From assembly GCF_014648175.1 (NCBI RefSeq), contig NZ_BMQP01000006.1:124001-188000 (forward strand): DNA of 64,000 nucleotides. The letters run 5' to 3'. A model generated the notes under the pieces. The model saw only the letters and a list, made by a program, of their open reading frames with translations. It ran no database searches and was not told the origin of the DNA. Made by a program: the position numbers and the translations under genes. This document shows, piece after piece, positions 8,563-15,255 of the stretch (its first letter is position 1; each line of letters starts with the position of its first letter). The DNA is from Planobispora rosea (lineage in GTDB: Bacteria; Actinomycetota; Actinomycetes; Streptosporangiales; Streptosporangiaceae).

Positions 8563-10638
8563 GTGCGGAACGCCGGAAGGTCCATCGACCCCCCGACGGA
8601 TCCGTTCGCCGCGGTCCCCCTGCCCTCGCGCCCGGTCCGGCCGGGAGCCGCCGCCGGAGCCGACGATCCGCGGAACCCGGCCGGCGACGTTCCGGACGGC
8701 AGGCCGCGGCTTCCTCCGGGTGTCTCGCCCGACATCTTCGCCGCCCCCGGCTTCGACCGGCCCTCGGGGCCGCCCGCCCCTCCCGTTCCGGGAGGACCCG
8801 GACCCGCCCTGCCCCCCGCGGCGCCCCCGCCCCAGCCCTGGCGGATGGCCGCCCCGCCGGCCGAGCCGTTCCTGCCGAGACCGCCGCAGACCGACTCCGC
8901 GCCGGGACCCGGCGGCCCGCCCCCGGACCTCGGCTCCGAGGAGCGGCGCCCGCGCCGCCGCAGGGGCCGCAGGCTCCTCGTCGTCACCGCGCTCCTCGCG
9001 GTGCTCGCGGCGCTGGCCTACGCGGTCCCCGCGGTCCTCATGTCCGGCAAGATCCTTCCCGGCACGCGGGTCCAGGACATCGACATCGGCGGGCTGACCG
9101 CGACCGAGGCGGCCGACCGGCTCAGGGAACGGCTGGCCGCCAAGGCGCGCGGGCCGATGACGGTGGAGGCCCTCGGCAAGCGCTACAAGCTGGACCCCGT
9201 CCAGGCCGGCCTCGAACTCGACATCGTGGCCACCATCGGCCAGGCCCCCAGCGACTTCCCCGGCCCGGGGGAGGTCTGGCGTGCCCTCACCGGCACCACC
9301 ACCCTGCCCCCGAAGGTCTCCGCCGACCCCGAGAGCATGCAGGACACCGTCCAGAACCTCGCCAAGAAGATCGACAGGAAGGTGGTCGAGGGAGAGGTCG
9401 CCTTCGAAGGCGTCAAGCCCGTGGTCGTCAAGCCCCAGGACGGCCGCGAACTGGAGCGGGAAGCCGCGGCGGCGGCCATCGAGAAGGCGTTCCTCGGCTC
9501 CGGGGACCCGGTCGAGCTGCCGATCACGGTGATCAAGCCCAAGGTGACGGCCGAGGCGGTCGCGGAGACCGCCGCGTCGGCGCGCAAGGCCCTGTCCGGC
9601 CCGATCACCCTGACCCACGAGGGCAGGCGGACGCAGCTCCCGGTCGAGACCATCGCCGCCCATCTGACCTTCAAGCCCGACGGCTCCGGCGGCATGCGCC
9701 CGGTGTTCGACGCCGAGCACGCCATCGCCGCCGTCGAGAAGGACCTCGTCGACCCGGCCCAGGCCCCCCGCGAGCCCACGTTCCAGATCGTCGGCGACAA
9801 GCCGAAGCTGGTCCCCGGCCGCAAGGGCAAGGGCGTGGACGACAAGGAGCTCGCCGAGGACGTGGCCGAGCTGGTCACCGAGGGCGGCAGCCGTACGATC
9901 CCGGTCAGCCTCACGACCGTCAGACCGCGGACCTCCCTGGCCGAGATGCGCGAACTCGGCGTCAAGGAGAAGATCAGCGAGTTCACCACGATGTACCCGT
10001 GCTGCGCGCCCCGGGTGACCAACATCCGGACGATCGCCAAGCTCCTGGACGGCCACCTGGTCAAGCCCGGCGAGACCTTCTCGCTCAACGGCGTGGTCGG
10101 CCAGCGCGACAGGGCCCGCGGCTTCGTCGAGGCCCCCATGATCCAGGGCGGCCGTCTGGTGCCCTCGGTGGGCGGAGGCATCTCCCAGTTCGTCACGACG
10201 ATGTACAACGCGGTGTTCTTCGGCGGCCTCGAAGACGTCCAGCACATGGCGCACGAGTTCTACATCTCCCGCTACCCGGCGGGCCGCGAGTCCACGGTCT
10301 CCTGGCCCCAGCCGGACTTCCGCTGGAAGAACGACTCCCCGTACGGCGTGCTCGTGAAGACCTCCTCGACGAGCACCTCGGTCACGGTCTCCTTCTGGAG
10401 CACCAAGCGCTACGAGATCGAGTCCGTCTCGTCCGACCGCTACAACATCACCCAGTTCGAGCGGAAGACGGACAGCGGCCCCGACTGCATCCCCATGACC
10501 GGCCAGCCGGGGTTCACGATCGACGTGACGCGGATCTTCAAGAAGGACGGCAAGGAGATCAAGCGGGAGACGAAGACGACCGTCTACAAGCCCGAACTCG
10601 ACCTCAAGTGCGTCCCGGAGGGCACCGGAGACGAGTAG
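8563..10638 (+). CDS. Membrane-anchored VanW-family protein with PG-binding-like repeats
   Basis: A 691-residue cell-surface protein. Residues 1-135 are a Pro-rich cytoplasmic tail ending in RRPRRRRGRR; one transmembrane helix follows (about 138-160). The extracellular part holds two PG_binding_4-like domains (about 165-300 and 335-450) and a VanW domain (about 465-605) with the signature KPGETFSLNGVVGQRDRARGF and GGGISQFVTTMYNAVFFGGL. A Cys pair, MYPCCAPR, precedes the domain and another Cys lies near the end. VanW occurs in vancomycin-resistance clusters of unknown mechanism; chromosomal actinobacterial copies are common and need not mean resistance. No vanHAX genes are nearby. The start is a GTG with AGGAGG 11 nt upstream, chosen over an upstream frame that lacks a ribosome site. 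Confidence 0.9.
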   Translation: MRNAGRSIDPPTDPFAAVPLPSRPVRPGAAAGADDPRNPAGDVPDGRPRLPPGVSPDIFAAPGFDRPSGPPAPPVPGGPGPALPPAAPPPQPWRMAAPPAEPFLPRPPQTDSAPGPGGPPPDLGSEERRPRRRRGRRLLVVTALLAVLAALAYAVPAVLMSGKILPGTRVQDIDIGGLTATEAADRLRERLAAKARGPMTVEALGKRYKLDPVQAGLELDIVATIGQAPSDFPGPGEVWRALTGTTTLPPKVSADPESMQDTVQNLAKKIDRKVVEGEVAFEGVKPVVVKPQDGRELEREAAAAAIEKAFLGSGDPVELPITVIKPKVTAEAVAETAASARKALSGPITLTHEGRRTQLPVETIAAHLTFKPDGSGGMRPVFDAEHAIAAVEKDLVDPAQAPREPTFQIVGDKPKLVPGRKGKGVDDKELAEDVAELVTEGGSRTIPVSLTTVRPRTSLAEMRELGVKEKISEFTTMYPCCAPRVTNIRTIAKLLDGHLVKPGETFSLNGVVGQRDRARGFVEAPMIQGGRLVPSVGGGISQFVTTMYNAVFFGGLEDVQHMAHEFYISRYPAGRESTVSWPQPDFRWKNDSPYGVLVKTSSTSTSVTVSFWSTKRYEIESVSSDRYNITQFERKTDSGPDCIPMTGQPGFTIDVTRIFKKDGKEIKRETKTTVYKPELDLKCVPEGTGDE

Positions 10639-10766
10639 GGGCCGCCGTGACCCTTCACTGACGTGATCCTTCGCTGATTCGTTCGCAGCGCCCGGCTGCC
10701 GGAAACGCTTCGCGGCGCCCGGCCCAAGTAGGGGTGTAAGGGCGAACGACGAAGGGAGCGAGGCCG

Positions 10767-11312
10767 GTGCGCCTCAACGAAGACCCCGCGGCCTTAGAGG
10801 CCTTCTACCGCCGCCACGTCGACGCCGTCATGCGGTTCGTCGTCCGGCGGGTGAGTGACCCTCATCTGGCGGCCGACCTGACCGCTGACGTGTTCCTGGC
10901 GGCCATGGACTCGGCACACACCTACCGTCCCGGCAGGGGCAGCGAGATCGCATGGCTGTACGGCGTCGCGCGCAACGTCATGGCGGCCCAGCAGCGGAAG
11001 GCGATCCGCGAGGTGCGGGTGACCAGCCGGATCTCCGGCCGGAGGCTGATGGACGACGACGACCTCGGCCGGATGGAGGAGCGGATCGACGCCGAGCGTC
11101 AGATGCGGGGCGCTCTGGAGGCCATGCGGGAACTCCCCGAGGGGGAGCGGGCCGTGCTGGAGCTCGTGGCGGTCGATCAGCTCACCGTCGCGGAGGCGGC
11201 CGAAGCCCTGGGGATCAGGCAGGTGACCGCACGGGTCCGGCTGCACCGCGCCAGACGCGCTCTTGGAGACGTCGTTTCGCCGCAGGCCGTATACGTGAGG
11301 GGACAGGCATGA
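10767..11312 (+). CDS. ECF-type RNA polymerase sigma factor
   Basis: A 181-residue group 4 sigma factor. Region 2 (about 8-75) contains FYRRHVDAVMRFVVRRV, HLAADLTADVFLAAMDSAHTY and AWLYGVARNVMAAQQRK. Region 4 (about 115-165) contains LPEGERAVLELVAVDQLTVAEAAEALGI and the recognition-helix phrase VTARVRLHRARRAL. The GTG start is preceded by GGGAG. Its stop overlaps the ATG of the next gene by ATGA, so the pair is co-translated; that downstream membrane protein occupies the place of an anti-sigma factor but has no zinc-binding HxxxCxxC motif. The promoter it recognises is unknown. Confidence 0.92.
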   Translation: MRLNEDPAALEAFYRRHVDAVMRFVVRRVSDPHLAADLTADVFLAAMDSAHTYRPGRGSEIAWLYGVARNVMAAQQRKAIREVRVTSRISGRRLMDDDDLGRMEERIDAERQMRGALEAMRELPEGERAVLELVAVDQLTVAEAAEALGIRQVTARVRLHRARRALGDVVSPQAVYVRGQA

Positions 11313-12001
11313 GCAATTTCGAGGAGCGCCTGCTCAGCGCGCTCAAGGAGGACGTCGCCAGGACCGCCCGAGAGGGCATGGTGGCCGCGACACCGCTGCG
11401 GCGGGGGTCGAGGCGCCGCGCCGTGGGACTGGCCGCCGCGCTGACGGGGGTCGCGGCGGCTGCCACGGTGGCGGTCACGCTGTTCAGCGGGGTCAGCTCC
11501 CCGGCCTTCGCGGTGACCAGGACCGCGGACGGGTCGGTCGATGTGCGGATCAAGGAGTTCCGCGATCCCGGGGAGCTGGAGACCAAGCTCGCCGAGGAGG
11601 GGATCAAGGCTCAGGTGGAGTATCTGCCCGGGGACCAGACCTGTGAGGAGCCCCGGAACGGGCGTTCTCAGGACGGCCGTGCGGGCGAACCGATGGAATC
11701 GAAGATCGGCAGTGACGGCGGGGGAATCTCCTTCCAGCTCAAGCCGGGGCAGATCACGGCCGGTGAGACGCTGGTCCTGAGGGTCTCCTTCGACCACGCC
11801 CGCCCGGACCAGCCGCCGACCGCGACGTCGCTGCGGGTGGTCGAGGGCGAGGTCGAGCCTTGCACGGCGGTCCCGCTGCCGGAACCCGACGCTCCGCAGC
11901 CCGCCGGACCCGAGCCGACCGGGCCCGTCACCACCGAGAAGTTCGACACCGACGGCACCGGCAAGGACGAGGCGCCCAGCCTGAACTCCCACAGCGGCTG
12001 A
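11309..12001 (+). CDS. Single-pass membrane protein cotranslated with the ECF sigma factor
   Basis: A 230-residue protein I do not recognise as a named family. Residues 1-40 are cytoplasmic and charged (NFEERLLSALKEDV, then RRGSRRRAVG). One transmembrane helix (about 41-62) leads to an outward part with two Cys (QTCEEP and VEPCTAV) and a Pro-rich, acidic tail. The stretch VTRTADGSVDVRIKEFRDPGE resembles domains of actinobacterial proteins encoded after ECF sigma genes. A role as regulator or effector of the sigma factor is inferred only from the 4-base overlap and topology. A 14-bp hairpin follows the stop. Confidence 0.75.
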   Translation: MSNFEERLLSALKEDVARTAREGMVAATPLRRGSRRRAVGLAAALTGVAAAATVAVTLFSGVSSPAFAVTRTADGSVDVRIKEFRDPGELETKLAEEGIKAQVEYLPGDQTCEEPRNGRSQDGRAGEPMESKIGSDGGGISFQLKPGQITAGETLVLRVSFDHARPDQPPTATSLRVVEGEVEPCTAVPLPEPDAPQPAGPEPTGPVTTEKFDTDGTGKDEAPSLNSHSG

Positions 12002-12009
12002 GCCCTCGA

Positions 12010-12049
12010 CCGGCCCGGCGACCTTCCCGAGCAGCGGTCGCCGGGCCGG
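12010..12049. terminator. Hairpin after the sigma-factor operon
   Basis: A perfect 14-bp stem (CCGGCCCGGCGACC and complement) with a 12-nt loop lies between converging genes. There is no T-run. It could act in both directions. Confidence 0.55.
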
Positions 12050-12097
12050 GACCGTTCGTACGGCGTGCTTGCGCCGGGCCGCCTCCCGTCCCGGACG

Positions 12098-12586
12098 TCA
12101 GCGGCGGCCGGACCCGGTGCGGGTATGGCCGCCGCAGCGGGATCCGCAGCCGGACCTGTTCCGGAACGAGGAGTCATCGTCTCCGGCGCCGGTGCCGGTG
12201 CGAAGGGCGGTGTCCGCTCCGGACCCGCCCCGCTTCTCGGCGCGGTAGGTGTCTCCGTCGGGCTCGAAGAAGGAGCCTCCGGAGGCCTTCGCGCCCACCG
12301 CGGGGACACGCTTGCTGAATCTGACGTAGTACCAGGCGAAGCCGCGATCCTCGTCCTCGCACCTCGCATCGGAGACCCGGACCGGTGCGCCCTCGCGTAC
12401 GCAGATCTCGAAGCGGTCCTCCACGGGCCTGAACGAGGCGTCGGAACCCTCTCCGGCGAGCCGCTCCGGTGCGGGGGAACGGCTGGCGCGCTCTGCGGGA
12501 GGGCCGCTCTCCACGGTGAAGGAGCATCCTCCGGCGAGGAGGACAGCGGTCAGGGCGGAGGCGAGCGAGCGCAGCTTGAGTGTCAC
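12098..12586 (-). CDS. Small secreted lipoprotein, function unknown
   Basis: A 162-residue predicted lipoprotein starting at a GTG (TLKLRSLASALTAVLLAGGC) with the acylated Cys near residue 20 and GGGGGA just upstream. The mature part has two more Cys (FEICVREG and DARCEDED) and the phrase FAWYYVRFSKRVPAVGAKASGG, followed by SFFEPDGDTYRAE. This looks like a small beta-rich exoprotein family seen in actinomycetes, but I cannot name a function. The C-terminus is Gly/Ser/Arg-rich with two further Cys (SGCGSRCGG). The neighbours are also exported proteins; no operon partner is evident. Confidence 0.65.
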   Translation of the reverse strand: MTLKLRSLASALTAVLLAGGCSFTVESGPPAERASRSPAPERLAGEGSDASFRPVEDRFEICVREGAPVRVSDARCEDEDRGFAWYYVRFSKRVPAVGAKASGGSFFEPDGDTYRAEKRGGSGADTALRTGTGAGDDDSSFRNRSGCGSRCGGHTRTGSGRR

Positions 12587-12717
12587 ATTCCCCCAGATGT
12601 CCGACGGACCGGTGCGAGCAGGCCAACGTGCGGAAAGGACGAGGAGTTCCGGTTTCACGTGAAGGCATCGAGTCGTGTCTCCGCCGAAGCGCTCGCCGCA
12701 CCGGCGCGACCTGTGTG

Positions 12718-13980
12718 TCAGGGGGTGAGGGTGAAGACGCGGTCGTCGTCGGATTCGGGGGAGCCGCGGCCGTCCTTGTTGCTGGTTCCGAGCCACAGGG
12801 AACCGTCGGGAGCGGCGGCGACCGCGCGGAGACGGCCGTACCGGCCGTCGAACAGGGAGGCGGCCTCGCCGGCCGCGCCGTCCGGGGCGAGCGGGACGCG
12901 CCAGAGCCTCTGACCGCGGAGGGCGGCGACCCACAGGGAGCCGCCGGCGTAGGCCATGCCGGACGGGGAGGCCTCGGAGGTGCTCCAGGTGACGATCGGA
13001 TCGATGAAGCGGGAGTCGTCGCCGACGCCCTCGACCTCGGGCCAGCCGTAGTTGCCGCCCTTCTCGATCAGGTTGACCTCGTCGAACGCGCTGGATCCGA
13101 ACTCGCTGGCGTACAGACGGCCGGACGGGTCCCAGGCCAGACCCTGGACGTTGCGGTGGCCGTAGCTCCAGATCACGTTCCGGAAGGGGTTGCCGGGGGC
13201 GGGGGCGCCGTCGGCGGTCATTCGGAGGATCTTGCCGGCGAGGGAGTCGCGGGACTGGGAGAGCCGGCGGTCGCCGACCTCGCCGGTCGTGGCGTACAGG
13301 TGTCCGTCGGGGCCGAAGGCCAGGCCGCCGCCGTTGTGGATGAAACCCTTGGGGATGCCGTCGAGGATGACCGTGGCGTCGGTCAGGGTGCGGTCGTAGC
13401 GGTAGCGCACGATCCGGTTGTCGTCGGCGGCGGTGTAGTAGAGGAAGACGGAGCCGTCCTCGGTGAAGCGGGGGGAGACGGCCACGCCCATCAGGCCGCC
13501 CTCACCGTCGGGACGCGCCTCATCGATCTTCGCGACCTCGGAGACCTCGCCCGCCGGGGTGACCCGGAGGAGCCGGGCGGTGTCGCGCTCGGTCACCAGG
13601 GCGTCGCCGCCGGGCAGGAACGCGATGCCCCAGGGGACGGCGAGGTTCTTCGCCAGGACGCGGGGCTCGCCGGTCGGCGGGGCCTGGGAGGGGGAGGACG
13701 CCGGGGCGGGTGTACGGGCCGTGCCGACCCGTTCGGCGGAGGGCGACGAACAGCCGGCCGCCAGCACCGCGGCGACGACGGCGACGGCGACGCCCGGGGC
13801 CGACTGGCGGGAGTGGCCGGGGCGGCCGGGGCGGCCGGGGCGGCGCCGCCGGAGGGCGTGCCCGCCGGCGCCCGGCCGCCTGCCGGGCAGGAGCGGCCGG
13901 CCGTCCTTCCCCGCGCCGTCCTTCCCTGCGGCGTCCTTCCCGGCGGCGTCCTTCGTGGCGGAGGTCGGCGTGGTGAGCAT
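12718..13980 (-). CDS. Secreted PQQ-dependent sugar dehydrogenase-like (GSDH) beta-propeller
   Basis: A 420-residue six-bladed propeller of the glucose/sorbosone dehydrogenase family, exported as a probable lipoprotein. Propeller signatures are NLAVPWGIAFLPGGDALVTER, GEGGLMGVAVSPRF, YYTAADDNRIVRYRY, FIHNGGGLAFGPDGHLY, GHRNVQGLAWDPSGRLYASE, NYGWPEVEG and PSGMAYAGGSLWVAAL. Family members oxidise sugars with PQQ; many actinobacterial homologues are uncharacterised and need not bind PQQ. The likely lipobox LAAGC falls unusually late, at about residue 75, after a basic, repeat-bearing n-region encoded by four 15-bp DNA repeats. No alternative start sits close to the hydrophobic core. A further ATG 35 nt upstream is possible but less supported. 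Confidence 0.87.
   Translation of the reverse strand: MLTTPTSATKDAAGKDAAGKDGAGKDGRPLLPGRRPGAGGHALRRRRPGRPGRPGHSRQSAPGVAVAVVAAVLAAGCSSPSAERVGTARTPAPASSPSQAPPTGEPRVLAKNLAVPWGIAFLPGGDALVTERDTARLLRVTPAGEVSEVAKIDEARPDGEGGLMGVAVSPRFTEDGSVFLYYTAADDNRIVRYRYDRTLTDATVILDGIPKGFIHNGGGLAFGPDGHLYATTGEVGDRRLSQSRDSLAGKILRMTADGAPAPGNPFRNVIWSYGHRNVQGLAWDPSGRLYASEFGSSAFDEVNLIEKGGNYGWPEVEGVGDDSRFIDPIVTWSTSEASPSGMAYAGGSLWVAALRGQRLWRVPLAPDGAAGEAASLFDGRYGRLRAVAAAPDGSLWLGTSNKDGRGSPESDDDRVFTLTP
13901..13960 (-). repeat. Four 15-bp tandem repeats in the dehydrogenase leader
   Basis: Four near-identical 15-bp units built on CGTCCTTCC, each 15 bp apart, encode the D-A/G-A-G-K repeats of the n-region. The unit length keeps the frame, so copy-number change would not break the gene. 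Confidence 0.8.
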
Positions 13981-14071
13981 GATGGAGACCTCTCTCCCCT
14001 CGTCCGTCACTTCATCCATACCCGATGGGGACTGCGGGAGGTTCCGAAACGTTCCCCTGGATAATCGGGTC

Positions 14072-14980
14072 ATGAAGATCTGGGTCCCCTCCAAAGCCGC
14101 CGCCGATGTCCTGTGCGATCTGCCCGAGGTGGAGTGCGTCGTCTACGACGGCACCGGGCCGGTCCCCGAGGGGGTGGAGGAGGCCGAGGTCTGGATCCCG
14201 CCGCTGATGCCGGTGCCGGACATCCCGGGGCTGCTGGCCCGGATGGGCAGGCTGAAGCTGGTGCAGACCGTCACGGCGGGCGTGGAGCCGTACCGGCCGT
14301 ACCTGCCGGAGGGCGTCACGCTGTGCAACGCGCGGGGGGTGCACGACGCGGGTACGGCCGAGTGGGCGGTGGGAGCGATGATCGCGGCGCTGCGGGAGTT
14401 CCCCGGGTTCGCCCGGGCGCAAGAACGCGGGGAGTGGACCTACCACCACACCGGGGTGCTGGCCGACTCGACCGTGATGATCGTGGGGTACGGCTCGATC
14501 GGCGAGGCGCTGGAGCGGCGGCTGTCCGGGTTCGAGGTGGAGATCATCCGGGTGGCCAGGACCGCGCGGGGGGACGTGCACGGCCAGGACGAGCTGCCGG
14601 AGCTGCTGCCCCGGGCGGACGTGGTGGTGCTGCTGGTCCCGGCGACACCTGACACGGCCGGCCTGGCCGACGCGGACTTCCTGGCCGCGATGAAGGACGG
14701 CGCGCTGCTGGTGAACGCCGCGCGGGGCGGGGTGGTGGACACCGGCGCGCTCCTGGCCGAGCTGGAGAAGGGCCGGCTGACGGCGGCGCTCGACGTGACC
14801 GATCCGGAGCCGCTGCCCCGGGACCACCCGCTGTGGACGGCTCCGGGGGTGTTCATCACCCCGCACGTCGCGGGCAGCACCCCGGCCTCGGGCCGGCGCG
14901 CGCTGCGGCTGCTCCGGTCCCAGCTGCTGCGTTATCTCGCAGGTGAACCCCTGAAAAACGTGATTACAGGGTCATATTGA
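14072..14980 (+). CDS. D-2-hydroxyacid dehydrogenase, NAD(P)-binding
   Basis: A 302-residue cytosolic oxidoreductase of the D-isomer-specific 2-hydroxyacid dehydrogenase family (2-oxoacid to D-2-hydroxyacid). It starts at the ATG of MKIWVPSKAAAD. The Rossmann motif is MIVGYGSIGEALERRL (about 138-153). The catalytic trio is visible as Arg in VNAARGGVVDT, the acid in DVTDPEPLP and His in ITPHVAGST. An Arg shortly after the glycine-rich motif (IIRVAR) may favour NADPH. It is a paralogue of SerA encoded later but lacks any ACT domain. The substrate is unknown. The frame upstream of this ATG is antisense to the dehydrogenase-like gene and is not coding. Confidence 0.9.
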   Translation: MKIWVPSKAAADVLCDLPEVECVVYDGTGPVPEGVEEAEVWIPPLMPVPDIPGLLARMGRLKLVQTVTAGVEPYRPYLPEGVTLCNARGVHDAGTAEWAVGAMIAALREFPGFARAQERGEWTYHHTGVLADSTVMIVGYGSIGEALERRLSGFEVEIIRVARTARGDVHGQDELPELLPRADVVVLLVPATPDTAGLADADFLAAMKDGALLVNAARGGVVDTGALLAELEKGRLTAALDVTDPEPLPRDHPLWTAPGVFITPHVAGSTPASGRRALRLLRSQLLRYLAGEPLKNVITGSY

Positions 14981-15255
14981 CTCAGCAAGCCGACCGGGAA
15001 AGGAATCCGGACCGTGGCTGCTCCGTGACCTTCGGTGCGTATCGTTGGCCTCCTGCGATCCCGATCGCTTGGATGGTTATCAGAACGGTGACGACTGCCG
15101 CGTTGTCACCCACCACGCTGTGCGGAGAGCCCACACTGGCCGTGTGCTCCCCGGGGTGCGGCAGTTGAGCCGCGTCCCGTGACAGCATCGTGACCGCGGT
15201 GATACGAGAGCACCGCGGGAGCGGGACGGACCGGAACACTGGATGGGCAGACGAC

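Noticed and set aside
8563-10638. Vancomycin resistance locus suggested by VanW
   Set aside because: No vanH, vanA or vanX homologue is nearby. VanW proteins are common in actinobacteria without resistance.
10680-10725. Repeat-like GCGCCCGGC elements after the VanW gene
   Set aside because: Short direct similarity only; no stable hairpin and no T-run could be drawn.
12580-14064. 494-codon plus-strand ORF opposite the dehydrogenase-like gene
   Set aside because: Gly/Ala/Val-rich antisense frame; the minus strand shows all propeller motifs.
14977-15168. 63-codon plus-strand ORF before the GGDEF-EAL gene
   Set aside because: No ribosome site, low coding bias, and it does not join any recognised domain.
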